From: an uncultured Spirochaetaceae bacterium
Lineage (GTDB): Bacteria; Spirochaetota; Spirochaetia; Sphaerochaetales; Sphaerochaetaceae
DNA: 52,303 nt
Assembly: GCA_944389275.1 (NCBI GenBank)
Contig: CALXLT010000038.1
Location: 1 to 52,303, forward strand
Direction of reading: 5' to 3'
The translations under genes and the position numbers were made by a program. Of this stretch, positions 7,903 to 16,000 are shown piece after piece. Below the pieces are notes generated by a model. It was not told where the DNA came from. It made no database searches and saw only the letters and a program-made list of their open reading frames with translations. Numbering within the stretch: the first letter of the stretch is position 1; each line of letters starts with the position of its first letter.

Positions 7903-8709
7903 ATGAATGAATCAAGATTCAATGACTTCCAGAGCATGGTCGTGCTCATAGACGCGGATAACACGCAGCTCGCGAAGCTCGAGGGGATGCTCCATGAGAT
8001 CTCGGCGTATGGCCGCATAATCGTGAAGAAGGCCTATGGCAACTGGAAGAAGCAGATACTCGCCAAATGGGAAGATGAGATAAAGAGGCTCGCCATCAAG
8101 GCGGAGCAGCAGTTCGACTATGTCTCCGGCAAGAACACCACGGATATCGCGATGGTGATAGACGCCATGGATCTCCTGCACACCGGGCGCTATGACGCTG
8201 TGGTTCTCGTGTCGAGCGACAGCGACTTCACCCCGCTTGCCGTCAGGCTCCGCGAGGATGGCATATACGTCATCGGAGTCGGAGAGAAGAAGACGCCGGA
8301 GGCATTCCGCAACGCCTGCGATGACTTCATCTACCTTGAGTACATCCAGTCCTCGGAACCCAGGAAGAAGGAGAAGAGCGTGAAGAAGGGCACCAAAGGC
8401 AGGAAAGGCGCGGACGAGGGGCAGAAGGAAGAGAGCGCGAAGGAGGAGAAGGATGATGACATCGCTTCCGGAATCGATGAGATACACGTGCTTCTCCGCA
8501 TAGCCAACGGCAAATACCAGGACGAGGACGGATTCACGAACGTCAGCGCGGCGGGAACGTACATCAAGCGCGTGAAGCCGGAATTCAACTCCTACGCCTA
8601 TGGCTTTGCCAAGCTCTCGGATTTACTGCGCGCCTACCCCGAGCGCTATGAGATGCGCAAGGTGCCGACAAACGGCAACGCCAGCGTGGTGATGTATCGC
8701 TGCAAGTGA
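7903..8709 (+). CDS. NYN-domain ribonuclease-like protein with C-terminal LOTUS domain
   Basis: 268 residues. The N-terminal half (about 8-150) is a NYN/LabA-type PIN-like domain with acidic metal-site residues in VVLIDADNT, in NTTDIAMVIDAMD and in VVLVSSDSDFTPL; such domains are usually Mg-dependent RNA nucleases. A long Lys/Glu linker (about 150-190) joins it to a C-terminal winged-helix OST-HTH/LOTUS domain (about 195-268, DEIHVLLRIANGKYQDEDGF...) thought to bind RNA, including G-quadruplex RNA. The combination is a known bacterial architecture of unclear biological role. It diverges from the feo operon. Confidence 0.88.
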   Translation: MNESRFNDFQSMVVLIDADNTQLAKLEGMLHEISAYGRIIVKKAYGNWKKQILAKWEDEIKRLAIKAEQQFDYVSGKNTTDIAMVIDAMDLLHTGRYDAVVLVSSDSDFTPLAVRLREDGIYVIGVGEKKTPEAFRNACDDFIYLEYIQSSEPRKKEKSVKKGTKGRKGADEGQKEESAKEEKDDDIASGIDEIHVLLRIANGKYQDEDGFTNVSAAGTYIKRVKPEFNSYAYGFAKLSDLLRAYPERYEMRKVPTNGNASVVMYRCK

Positions 8710-8731
8710 CCAAAACTACACAGCCTCTTCA

Positions 8732-8760
8732 TTGACTCAGGGCCGGCCATACCTTAAATT
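8732..8760 (+). promoter_or_regulatory. promoter of the TetR gene at 8770
   Basis: -35 TTGACT (8732-8737), a 17-bp spacer containing the palindrome GGCCGGCC, and -10 TAAATT (8755-8760). The ATG at 8770 lies nine bases past the -10, so the leader would be at most a few bases. The palindromic TTCCTATATGGAA across the start codon could be an autoregulatory operator. Confidence 0.5.
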
Positions 8761-8769
8761 CTTTCCTAT

Positions 8770-9330
8770 ATGGAAGGAAAAAGCAGCAAAAGAGTCGAGA
8801 GGACGCGCGAGATGCTGAAGAAAGCTCTTACAGAGCTTCTGAAGACGCACTCCTTCGACAGGATCTCGGTCAAGAGCATATGCGAGAAGGCAGGAGTGAA
8901 CAGAAGCACGTTCTATGTCCACTACTCATGCCCGCGCGATCTCATAGACGAGATGGAGAGGGATATCCTCAACCACCTTCCAAAGGTCGAGTCAACGGAG
9001 CCCAAGGATATAATCATCTCATTCTCGAGGCTCATGGAATACGTAAAGGAGAACTCATCGGTCGTCGAGGTGCTCATGACAGACGGCGTGGACAGCTCTT
9101 TCGGAGAGACGCTGATGCGCGCTGTCATGGACAAGTACGATGAGTTCCTTCTCATCGATGACGAAGAGACGACGAGGCGGCGCTACGTGTTCTGCATCTC
9201 AGGCGCCATAGGCCTTGTGCGCAACTGGATCGAGCAGGGCTTCCACTACAGCGCCGAGGATATATCCGCGACGATAATAGAGCTCTCGTTCCGCGTGATG
9301 GGCATAGACAACATCTCGCTCCACGGCTGA
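8770..9330 (+). CDS. TetR/AcrR-family transcriptional regulator
   Basis: 186 residues. The N-terminal DNA-binding domain (about 8-58) shows the TetR helix-turn-helix FDRISVKSICEKAGVNRSTFYVHY. The ligand-binding half resembles the TetR_C_7 group that includes DhaS-like regulators. No Shine-Dalgarno sequence is visible and the predicted promoter is almost adjacent to the start codon. Its stop abuts the end of the oppositely oriented rarA-fusion gene, so its target is not clear from context; autoregulation is the simplest guess. Confidence 0.85.
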   Translation: MEGKSSKRVERTREMLKKALTELLKTHSFDRISVKSICEKAGVNRSTFYVHYSCPRDLIDEMERDILNHLPKVESTEPKDIIISFSRLMEYVKENSSVVEVLMTDGVDSSFGETLMRAVMDKYDEFLLIDDEETTRRRYVFCISGAIGLVRNWIEQGFHYSAEDISATIIELSFRVMGIDNISLHG

Positions 9331-11490
9331 TCAGAAGCCGTATCTGATCACGGCGACGGTATTGCTCCATTTCACCGTCCTGTTCTCGAACTCCCTGACA
9401 AAGTCCTCTTCCCCGATCCCTGAATCGGAGTAGCTGTTGCGGTAGAACGCCTCAAGGGCCGCGCGTGAGAGGAGCCTGTCCTCCTTATCATCCACGTATT
9501 CTATCACCGCACCATCAAACACATCCCTTACAGCCTTCTCAAGCTCATCCTTTCCCCAGGACGTGAGGGGGTTATCCTTTGAGTAGATGCGCTTCTCGCA
9601 TTCCGCAAGCTTATCGCGCAGGGATGGAGAGGAGAAATCCGAGAGCCTCGCTGAAAGCGATGGGATAGCCTCCAAAAGCGCCATGCGACCATCTTTCTCC
9701 AGCCTCGCCTTCATCTTCAGGAGCAAGGTCTTGTCCTCGGAGAGCCTGGAGAGCACGTTGCGGCCCGCTATGATGCCGAAGAGCATCCCCTCTTCCGTGC
9801 TGTCAATGGCGGCGGCAGGATCCGCGACCATGACAAGGGGACGCAGAAGCGGATCGAGCTCAGAGGAGAAGTGCTCTATTATCTCCTTCTGGCCATCAGA
9901 GCGAACCGCCGCGACAGAAAGCCCTTCCGGATTCATCTTCATCAGAGGCCAGAGAAGAAGGCCATGGGACGCGTTGAGGACAAGCGCGTTCTCATGCCGT
10001 GGCAGCTGCAGCCCGCCATAAAGCTTCCTAGAGAGCCTCAGGAGGTTCTCAGAGCGCCCAGACATGGCCCTTGCGATCCATCTCTCCCTCGCCTTGTCCC
10101 CGGGAGAGAACGTGAGGTTCTCCTGATAGAGATCCTCCGTCACAGCCTCAAGCTGCGCTTCCCGTCTCTCCATCACCTGCTCGCGTATCGTGCTCTCATA
10201 GCCCATATCAGAGGGCTTGTAGTAGACCTTTCCCTGAAGTCCCGTCGGAAGATACTGCTGGGCAACCCAGTGATCGCGGTACGAATGGGGGTATAGGTAT
10301 CCTTCCCCGTGCCCGAAACCATTGCTGTCACGCGATGGATCCTTAAGGTGGTTCGGCACATCCTCAGCCTTCTCCTTCTCCACATCTGAGAGCGCGTCGA
10401 AGAAGCCAAGCGAGCTGTTGCTCTTCGGGCATGTGGAGAGATATATGGCGGCATGGGCCAGATGGAAGCGTCCCTCCGGCAGCCCTATGCGGTCAAAGGC
10501 CTCGGCGTCGGCCACCGCCACCGACACGGCATTGGGATCTGCCATCCCGACATCCTCGGCAGCGAGTATTATCATGCGGCGGAATATGAAACGCGGGTCC
10601 TCCCCCGCGCTCACCATGCGGGCAAGCCAATAAAGCGCGGCATCTGGATCAGAGCCCCTGAGGGATTTTATGAATGCCGATATCACATCGAAGTGGTAGT
10701 CCCCTTCCTTATCGTAGAGGACGGCGCGCTTCTGTATCGATTCCTCCGCTGTCTCCTTCGATATATAGATCCTCGTGCCATCAGGGGGAGGGAAGCTCTC
10801 AGGCGTCGTCTCGACAGCAAGCTCAAGCGCGTTGAGAAGGGAGCGGGCATCGCCAGCGGCGACAGACACAAGGTGCTCAAGCGCCCCATCCTCGAACTCC
10901 ACCGAGTACCTGCCATAGCCACGTTCCCTGTCCGATATGGCGGCATAGGCTATCTTCATAAGGTCATCATCGGTAAGCTTCCTAAGCTGGAATATCCTAG
11001 AGCGCGAGACAAGGGCGGCATTGACCTCGAAGTACGGGTTCTCGGTCGTCGCGCCTATAAGTATGAACGTACCATTCTCGACCCATGGCAGGAGCGCGTC
11101 CTGCTGGCTCTTGTTCCAGCGGTGCACCTCATCTATGAAGAGGATCGTCCTCATCCCGTAATGAGCCTTCCTGTCCCTGGCCTCGTCGATCTCATTCCTG
11201 AGCTCCTTCACGCCGGAAAGCACCGCGTTGAGGGTAGAGAAATGGCTTCGCGTCGTGTTCGCAATCACACGAGCGAGGGTTGTCTTGCCCGTCCCGGGCG
11301 GGCCATAGAATATGACAGATGAAAGCTGGTCAGCCTGTATAGCGCGGCGCAGGAGCCTTCCCTTTCCAAGTATATGCTCCTGCCCTATGTACTCATCCAG
11401 CGTACGTGGCCTCATCCTCGCGGCAAGAGGCTCGTCCTTCTCAGCAGCCTGGTCGAAAAGATTCAGATCACACCTCCCAGAAGACGGCAT
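9331..11490 (-). CDS. rarA: RarA/MgsA recombination factor fused to a methyltransferase-like domain
   Basis: 719 residues. Residues 1 to about 430 are a clamp-loader-like AAA+ ATPase of the RarA/MgsA/WRNIP1 family, acting at stalled replication forks: Walker A GPPGTGKTT (63-71), Walker B FIDE (119-122), sensor 1 GATTEN, and the HPHSYRDHW-type tetramerisation region seen here as YPHSYRDHWVAQQYLP. RarA alone is about 430-450 residues. The extra ~280 residues contain a Rossmann-like pattern (ALVLNASHGLLLWPLMKM, then VMVADPAA and IAGRNVL) resembling a degenerate SAM methyltransferase fold. A RarA/unknown-domain fusion is known from cyanobacteria and some other phyla. It ends an operon after superoxide reductase and a lipoprotein, overlapping the latter by 23 bases. 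Confidence 0.9.
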   Translation of the reverse strand: MPSSGRCDLNLFDQAAEKDEPLAARMRPRTLDEYIGQEHILGKGRLLRRAIQADQLSSVIFYGPPGTGKTTLARVIANTTRSHFSTLNAVLSGVKELRNEIDEARDRKAHYGMRTILFIDEVHRWNKSQQDALLPWVENGTFILIGATTENPYFEVNAALVSRSRIFQLRKLTDDDLMKIAYAAISDRERGYGRYSVEFEDGALEHLVSVAAGDARSLLNALELAVETTPESFPPPDGTRIYISKETAEESIQKRAVLYDKEGDYHFDVISAFIKSLRGSDPDAALYWLARMVSAGEDPRFIFRRMIILAAEDVGMADPNAVSVAVADAEAFDRIGLPEGRFHLAHAAIYLSTCPKSNSSLGFFDALSDVEKEKAEDVPNHLKDPSRDSNGFGHGEGYLYPHSYRDHWVAQQYLPTGLQGKVYYKPSDMGYESTIREQVMERREAQLEAVTEDLYQENLTFSPGDKARERWIARAMSGRSENLLRLSRKLYGGLQLPRHENALVLNASHGLLLWPLMKMNPEGLSVAAVRSDGQKEIIEHFSSELDPLLRPLVMVADPAAAIDSTEEGMLFGIIAGRNVLSRLSEDKTLLLKMKARLEKDGRMALLEAIPSLSARLSDFSSPSLRDKLAECEKRIYSKDNPLTSWGKDELEKAVRDVFDGAVIEYVDDKEDRLLSRAALEAFYRNSYSDSGIGEEDFVREFENRTVKWSNTVAVIRYGF

Positions 11491-12157
11491 ACGGGGACCC
11501 GATGTCCGAAAGCGGCCTGTTCTTCAGCTCCCTCTCAGCCTCCGCAAGGCGCGAGAAGAGCACATCCGAAAGGATATACGAAAGGCTTGAGTCTGTGAAT
11601 GGCACGGGATATGGGATATCCATCTCGCCTCCCACCGAGGAGAGGTTCGAATAGGCCTTGCGCACGGCGGTGAACACGGAATAAGGAGACGCGAACGCCT
11701 CTGAAAGGGCATCGCCCAATGAGGAGAGCGATGAAAGGTACACGCGGCGCACTTCCTCCCCCGCAGCGCGCTCCAGCTCCTCTGTAAACGCCGTATCGCC
11801 AGGGATGAGGGCTACAAGATGGGATGAGGCGATAGCCGCCATAGCCTCCTTCACCGCAGGATACGCGTCCTCAATCAAGGGGGAGACTGCTTTCGCGACA
11901 TCCTCGGCGTATCCTGAGGCTATCTCATCGTAAAGCGGCACGATATCCGAATAGGCCGTGAATGATGATGGAAGATAACCTTCCATGGTCTTTCCGTCTA
12001 TCTCCTCGCCTGGCGTGATGTAATCGATCATATCGGAGGAAAGGACGGAGAACGCCCTCTCCGTCTCCTCCTCCGTGTAGCTTCTCGCCCTCTCAGTCTG
12101 GCATGAGATTAGGAGAAGCGCGATAAGCGGCGGCAGCAGCCACCTCAGCCGTCTCAA
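11468..12157 (-). CDS. hypothetical lipoprotein
   Basis: 229 residues with a hydrophobic leader ending in LLLISC, a good lipobox, so the product is probably lipid-anchored at the periplasmic side. The mature part is helical and acidic (TEEETERAFSVLSSDMIDYITPG...), with a Pro/Tyr-rich segment MDIPYPVPFTDSS. The overall layout faintly recalls DUF4197 proteins, but I cannot confirm that. The start overlaps the superoxide reductase stop by four bases (ATGA) and its 3' end overlaps the rarA fusion, so all three are co-transcribed. Confidence 0.75.
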   Translation of the reverse strand: MRRLRWLLPPLIALLLISCQTERARSYTEEETERAFSVLSSDMIDYITPGEEIDGKTMEGYLPSSFTAYSDIVPLYDEIASGYAEDVAKAVSPLIEDAYPAVKEAMAAIASSHLVALIPGDTAFTEELERAAGEEVRRVYLSSLSSLGDALSEAFASPYSVFTAVRKAYSNLSSVGGEMDIPYPVPFTDSSLSYILSDVLFSRLAEAERELKNRPLSDIGSPYAVFWEV

Positions 12158-12525
12158 AGATCCGCCTTCCAGAGTCCATGGAGGTTGCAGTACGCGTAGG
12201 CAGCGACAGCTCCCTCGGCAGCGAACTGGGCCTCAGGCTTCTCGCCTGGCTTGAGATACTTAAGATCAAAGCCATCCTTTCTCTCGACAGCGATGAACTC
12301 GATATAATGCTCCTCAGCCATCGGATGCTCGACAGATCCGACCTTGACACAGAGAACTCCATCTGAGACAGAACAAGCAGGAACATGCTTCTCGAGTGCG
12401 GCATCGACAGCTCCAGCCTTGAGCTCCACCATCTCCTTGCCGCAGCAGCAAGGCGTGCACTTCGCCTTCTTGACCATCAGGACCATCTCGCCGCATACGG
12501 GGCACCTATAGAATGAAAGACCCAT
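12154..12525 (-). CDS. dfx: desulfoferrodoxin / superoxide reductase
   Basis: 123 residues; reduces superoxide to hydrogen peroxide without making oxygen, a typical defence of anaerobes. The N-terminal desulforedoxin domain has C8 and C11 (CPVC) and the CCC at 26-28, which supply the Fe(SCys)4 centre. The catalytic neelaredoxin domain keeps EKH (45-47) and the ligands His47, His67, His73, Cys113 and His116 (CNLHG). Both iron centres therefore appear intact. AAGGAG precedes the ATG. It heads the operon with the lipoprotein and the rarA fusion; linking superoxide defence to fork repair makes biological sense but is inference. Confidence 0.95.
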   Translation of the reverse strand: MGLSFYRCPVCGEMVLMVKKAKCTPCCCGKEMVELKAGAVDAALEKHVPACSVSDGVLCVKVGSVEHPMAEEHYIEFIAVERKDGFDLKYLKPGEKPEAQFAAEGAVAAYAYCNLHGLWKADL

Positions 12526-12548
12526 GATTTTCTCCTTCTTATAGCAAA

Positions 12549-12577
12549 AGGATAACCATAAGGGATGCGATAGGCAA
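12549..12577 (-). promoter_or_regulatory. weak promoter candidate for dfx
   Basis: TTGCCT (12572-12577), 17 bp, TATCCT (12549-12554) upstream of the dfx Shine-Dalgarno; each box matches the consensus at four of six positions. Confidence 0.35.
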
Positions 12578-12581
12578 TAAA

Positions 12582-12610
12582 GAAGAGACAGCCCGGACGA
12601 CTGTCTCTTC
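12582..12610 (-). terminator. terminator downstream of the sugar kinase
   Basis: A perfect 10-bp stem, GAAGAGACAG with CTGTCTCTTC, around a 9-base loop, followed in the minus direction by TTTATT. It lies about 100 bases after the kinase stop. The stretch between (12611-12709) is GC-rich and contains a small GGAGC/GCTCC hairpin but no gene I recognise. Confidence 0.75.
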
Positions 12611-12709
12611 GTGAAACCCGGATTCCCGGTCCCAGAGGATCTTTAGAAGCCGGAGCGGCCATGCTCCAGCACTAATATGTGTACCACCCTATCGCCGATC
12701 GGTCAACCT

Positions 12710-13795
12710 TCATCGTGAAACTGTGCCGTGCCCGCCGGACGCCATGAGAGCAAGGACATCCTCCCTAGTCACGTAGTTTATATCCTGCTCGATGCTATGG
12801 CAGAGGCATGAGGAAGCGGTGGCGAAATCAAGCACGGTCTGCATGTCGCGCGAGAGCCCGCTATCAAGATAGGCGTAGAGGATTCCCGCCGCGAAGCTGT
12901 CGCCAGCTCCGATGCGGTCGACGATGCTCGTGATATCGTAAGGAACGTATCTGCCATCTATGCAAGGTGATACATACTGATCTCCGTTAGATATATCATA
13001 AAGCGCGGCGCCCCACTGGTTGTACGTCGCGGATATCGACTTGCGCATGGTGGTCGCGAGGAGCTTGACTGATGGGTACTTCCTAGCGATAGCCTCAGCC
13101 ACATAGGGCTGCTCATCTATGCGGGAAAGCTCCGCAGGGCAGTCAAGATGGATGCCGAGAAGCGTCTCGGCGTCGATGCGCGCCGCGAAGAGTATATCAA
13201 CATACTCCATCATCTCCCTGACAACGCGCCCCGCAAGCTCCTCCTTCGGGACGCTCGGGTCCCAGGACCAGAGCTTTGAGCGGAAATTGCAGTCAAAGGA
13301 GATCAGAAGCCCATGCTCCCTCGCCTTCTTCATGCACATGAGCTGAGCCTCTGCGGCCTTTCGGCTCACGGCCGGCGTTATGCCTGACACGTGGAGGACA
13401 TCCGCCCCCTCGAACGCGGCATCCCAGTCATACTCGGAGCCATCGGTGATGGAGAGAGTGGACCCGGCCCTGTCATAGATGACCTTCGATGGCCTCTGGT
13501 TAGCGCCATCCTGGACAAAGTAGAGCCCGAGCCTTCCCTCATCCTTCATGAGGATGTGGGATGTATCGACGCCAAGATTTCGAAGATTGCCTATGCAGGC
13601 ATCCGAGATGTCATTGCGTGGAAGCGCCGTGATGAACCTGGAGCTTCCTCCCAAAAGCGCGATTGACGCTGCGACATTCGCCTCTGCCCCGGCAAAGCAG
13701 AAGGCAAGGTTCCCTGGGAGCGACTGGCGGAGCGTGTAATGCCCTTCAGTGCTCATCCTCCCCATTATCTCACCGAATGTGACGACCGTTGCCAT
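12710..13795 (-). CDS. kdgK: PfkB-family sugar kinase, probably 2-dehydro-3-deoxygluconokinase
   Basis: 361 residues. PfkB/ribokinase fold: N-terminal VVTFGEIMGRMS, the substrate-side GAEANVAASIALLGG (36-50), and the C-terminal catalytic signature DRIGAGDSFAAG with the base Asp. The long insert and the SFDCNFRSKLW motif are typical of KDG kinases, which phosphorylate 2-keto-3-deoxygluconate to KDPG in uronate and pectin breakdown. No KDPG aldolase or uronate gene is next to it. AGAGGTG precedes the ATG. A dyad resembling KdgR/IclR-type operators lies 17 bases upstream, which supports the substrate call. Another PfkB sugar is still possible. Confidence 0.8.
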   Translation of the reverse strand: MATVVTFGEIMGRMSTEGHYTLRQSLPGNLAFCFAGAEANVAASIALLGGSSRFITALPRNDISDACIGNLRNLGVDTSHILMKDEGRLGLYFVQDGANQRPSKVIYDRAGSTLSITDGSEYDWDAAFEGADVLHVSGITPAVSRKAAEAQLMCMKKAREHGLLISFDCNFRSKLWSWDPSVPKEELAGRVVREMMEYVDILFAARIDAETLLGIHLDCPAELSRIDEQPYVAEAIARKYPSVKLLATTMRKSISATYNQWGAALYDISNGDQYVSPCIDGRYVPYDITSIVDRIGAGDSFAAGILYAYLDSGLSRDMQTVLDFATASSCLCHSIEQDINYVTREDVLALMASGGHGTVSR

Positions 13796-13812
13796 GGATT
13801 CACCTCTGAAAA

Positions 13813-13828
13813 TGGAACATCGTTCCGA
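13813..13828 (-). promoter_or_regulatory. candidate KdgR/IclR-type operator
   Basis: TGGAACATCGTTCCGA has GGAAC/GTTCC arms around ATC. This resembles remembered KdgR boxes of the TGAAACnnnGTTTCA type and lies just before the kdgK-like gene. Confidence 0.4.
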
Positions 13829-13865
13829 AAACTAATCAGATGTTAGCACTACAAGGCTTGGAACG

Positions 13866-14579
13866 CTAGCCCTCAAGGTCGAATCGGACGGCATATAATA
13901 TGTGCTCAAGACGCTGCTGCATGAGATAGAGCGAATAGGAGAAATGCCTCGCAAGCTGCTTCAGCGAGCGCTTTTCTTCCCCAAAAGCCCCGGAATAGGC
14001 CTTTATTATATAGCGGTCATCGCTCTCAAGGGCATCGATGGCGGCCTTGAGCTCATCGATCATCATGCCGCCTACGATCTCCTCCTCGAACCCTTCCTGC
14101 ACAGGCACGAAACTCTCGGCCTCCGGGACAGCGTCGATATAAACGATCGCCTCAGCGTCAAGGCCGAGTCTGGCGCTCTTCATCTCAGAGGCGGAGAGCC
14201 CGGAGAGAGCCATCAGCTCCTCCTCTCCCGCGTCGGGCTTGGCATTCATCGCCCTCTTCAGCGCGCGGGCGCGCTTTACCACCTCTCTCGGCTGCCTTAT
14301 CGTCCTCAGGTTGTCCGTGAGCTCCTTCATTATGGCCATGTCTATGCCTCGCCTGAGGTATGGGATAAGCACAGGCGACTTGGAGCTGTCGAACGAGGAA
14401 AGCGCGGAAAGAAGGCCCATGGACCCCGCCTGCTCCAGATCATCGGCCATGCTGTCCGCCAGGTTGCCGAGCTTTCTCAGGTACTTGGAAACCTCTGTCA
14501 GTATAAGAGGCTTATATATAGAGAGCATCTCTTCCCGCTTGTCACGATCTTTCATATCCGAAGACTCCTGATTGATCAT
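13866..14579 (-). CDS. sigma-70 family RNA polymerase sigma factor
   Basis: 237 residues. Region 2 is seen in LTEVSKYLRKLGNLADSMADDLEQAGSMGLLSALSSFD, which includes the core-binding DLEQAG.MGLL pattern, followed by a 2.4-like PYLRRGIDMAIMKEL. A region 3-like helix block (REVVKRARALKRAMNAKPDAGEEELMALSGLSASEM) and a C-terminal region 4-like HTH (SDDRYIIKAYSGAFGEEKRSLKQLARHFSYSLYLMQQRL) follow. The organisation resembles group 3/4 alternative factors. Two starts are possible (14579, or the ATG eight codons on with GGAG nine bases upstream). It diverges from the ABC uptake operon, with a 22-bp palindrome between them, but nothing proves it controls that operon. Confidence 0.8.
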   Translation of the reverse strand: MINQESSDMKDRDKREEMLSIYKPLILTEVSKYLRKLGNLADSMADDLEQAGSMGLLSALSSFDSSKSPVLIPYLRRGIDMAIMKELTDNLRTIRQPREVVKRARALKRAMNAKPDAGEEELMALSGLSASEMKSARLGLDAEAIVYIDAVPEAESFVPVQEGFEEEIVGGMMIDELKAAIDALESDDRYIIKAYSGAFGEEKRSLKQLARHFSYSLYLMQQRLEHILYAVRFDLEG

Positions 14580-14635
14580 GATACCCTATTGTGAGCTCCG
14601 TGCACAGGACATGATCGATGCAAATAATATACATT

Positions 14636-14657
14636 CTTATGCATAAATCTGCATAAG
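14636..14657. promoter_or_regulatory. palindromic operator candidate before the ABC uptake operon
   Basis: Perfect 8-bp arms CTTATGCA and TGCATAAG with a 6-base centre TAAATC. It lies directly upstream of the predicted -35 box of the ABC operon, a position typical of activator sites. Confidence 0.5.
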
Positions 14658-14658
14658 C

Positions 14659-14687
14659 TTGAAAGTAATCTACCTACATGGTAATGT
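14659..14687 (+). promoter_or_regulatory. promoter of the DUF3798 ABC operon
   Basis: -35 TTGAAA (14659-14664), 17 bp and -10 TAATGT (14682-14687) preceded by TGG. The -10 is weak, consistent with need for an activator at the adjoining palindrome. Confidence 0.4.
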
Positions 14688-14721
14688 TAAGCAATCCACT
14701 AAAACACAAAGGAGAGAAACA

Positions 14722-15936
14722 ATGAAAAAAGCAATCGCGGTTCTTCTTGCCCTTGTCGTTCTCTGCGCGGCGGTAGCTGCAGCTGACTTCCACATCGGCA
14801 TCGTAACCGGAACGGTTTCCCAGTCCGAGGATGATCTCCGCGGCGCAGAGGCTCTCATCGCAGAGTACGGTGCGGTAGCAGACGGCGGCATCATCCAGCA
14901 CATGACATATCCTGACAACTTCATGGAAGAGCAGGAGACTACGATCTCCGTCATCGCTGGCCTTGCCGACGATCCTCTCATGAAGGCAGTCATCGTCAAC
15001 CAGGCTGTCCCAGGAACAGCTGAGGCTTTCCGCCAGATCAAGGCTGTCAGGCCTGACATCCTCTGCTTTGCAGGCGAGGCACATGAGGAGCCATACCTCA
15101 TCTCCGGTGCGGCTGACCTCGTAACCAGCAACGACTTCGTCGCTCGCGGCTACCTGATGATCCAGTCCGCACACAAGCTCGGATGCGACACATTCGTCCA
15201 CATCTCATTCCCACGCCACCTGGCTATGGAGAAGATGCAGAGAAGAAGAGCTATCATGATCCAGACCTGCAACGAGCTCGGCATGAGCTTCGTTGACGTG
15301 TCCGCTCCGGACCCGACTTCCGACGTCGGAATCGCCGGCGCTCAGCAGTACATCCTCGAGAGGACGCCTGAGTGGATCCAGCAGTATGGCGAGAACACGG
15401 CATTCTTCTGCACGAACGACGCTCACACGGAGCCTCTTCTCAGGCAGCTCATGGAGTATGGCGGCTACTTCGTAGAGGCAGACCTCCCATCACCTCTCAT
15501 GGGTTATCCTGGAGCTCTCGGAATCGACCTCTCAGCAGAGGCTGGCGACTTCCCAGCAATCCTTGCCAAGGTTGAGGCAGCTATCACGGAGCAGGGCGGC
15601 GCCGGTCGCTTCGGAACATGGGCATACAGCTATGGCTACACGACATCCGCTGGTCTTGGCAAGCTCGCTATCGAGGCTGTCGAGGCTCAGATGAACGGAG
15701 AGGAGTTCGACTACACATCCGTAAGGAACATCAGGAAGGCATTCTCTGATTACACGCCAGGCGCATCCTGGAACGGATCACAGCTTGTTGACGCTACCTC
15801 CGGCGTATCCTATGATAACTTCGTCCTTGTTTACCAGGATACCTACATCATGGGTAACCCAGGATACTACATGGGCAACACCGATATAGAGATCCCTGAG
15901 TGGTGTTTCTATATGACAGGAAAGGAGTTCCAGTAA
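14722..15936 (+). CDS. DUF3798-family periplasmic substrate-binding protein
   Basis: 404 residues starting MKKAIAVLL, chosen because GGAGAG lies at good distance and a classical signal peptide follows (cleavage near AAA-DFHIG, about residue 20). The mature protein shows the two-lobed binding-protein pattern starting FHIGIVTGTVSQSEDDLRGAE and, further on, FFCTNDAHTEPLL and GYPGALGID. I recognise the DUF3798 family, known from Firmicutes and spirochaetes next to ABC genes; its ligand has not been established to my knowledge. It opens a five-gene operon with an RbsA-like ATPase and two permeases, so it is almost certainly the receptor of that importer. A hairpin after its stop probably sets higher expression than the membrane genes. 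Confidence 0.88.
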   Translation: MKKAIAVLLALVVLCAAVAAADFHIGIVTGTVSQSEDDLRGAEALIAEYGAVADGGIIQHMTYPDNFMEEQETTISVIAGLADDPLMKAVIVNQAVPGTAEAFRQIKAVRPDILCFAGEAHEEPYLISGAADLVTSNDFVARGYLMIQSAHKLGCDTFVHISFPRHLAMEKMQRRRAIMIQTCNELGMSFVDVSAPDPTSDVGIAGAQQYILERTPEWIQQYGENTAFFCTNDAHTEPLLRQLMEYGGYFVEADLPSPLMGYPGALGIDLSAEAGDFPAILAKVEAAITEQGGAGRFGTWAYSYGYTTSAGLGKLAIEAVEAQMNGEEFDYTSVRNIRKAFSDYTPGASWNGSQLVDATSGVSYDNFVLVYQDTYIMGNPGYYMGNTDIEIPEWCFYMTGKEFQ

Positions 15937-15954
15937 TACTCCAATTCTCGGATG

Positions 15955-15976
15955 AAGGGGAGGTCATCCTCCCCTT
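15955..15976 (+). promoter_or_regulatory. intercistronic hairpin after the binding-protein gene
   Basis: 9-bp stem AAGGGGAGG/CCTCCCCTT with a TCAT loop between the binding-protein and ATPase genes. Such hairpins usually protect the upstream message or partly terminate transcription, giving excess binding protein. Confidence 0.6.
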
Positions 15977-16000
15977 TCTCTGTGTTGATAAGGGGAAATA

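Noticed and set aside
10453..11322. 289-codon plus-strand open frame opposite rarA
   Set aside because: Antisense shadow of a clearly conserved gene; composition and residue pattern are not protein-like and there is no ribosome site.
12605..12675. tRNA or tRNA remnant
   Set aside because: A GGGAATCCGGG string recalls a T arm, but no acceptor or anticodon stem can be paired.
13902..14594. 230-codon plus-strand open frame opposite the sigma factor
   Set aside because: Shadow of the sigma gene in the complementary frame; no start context.
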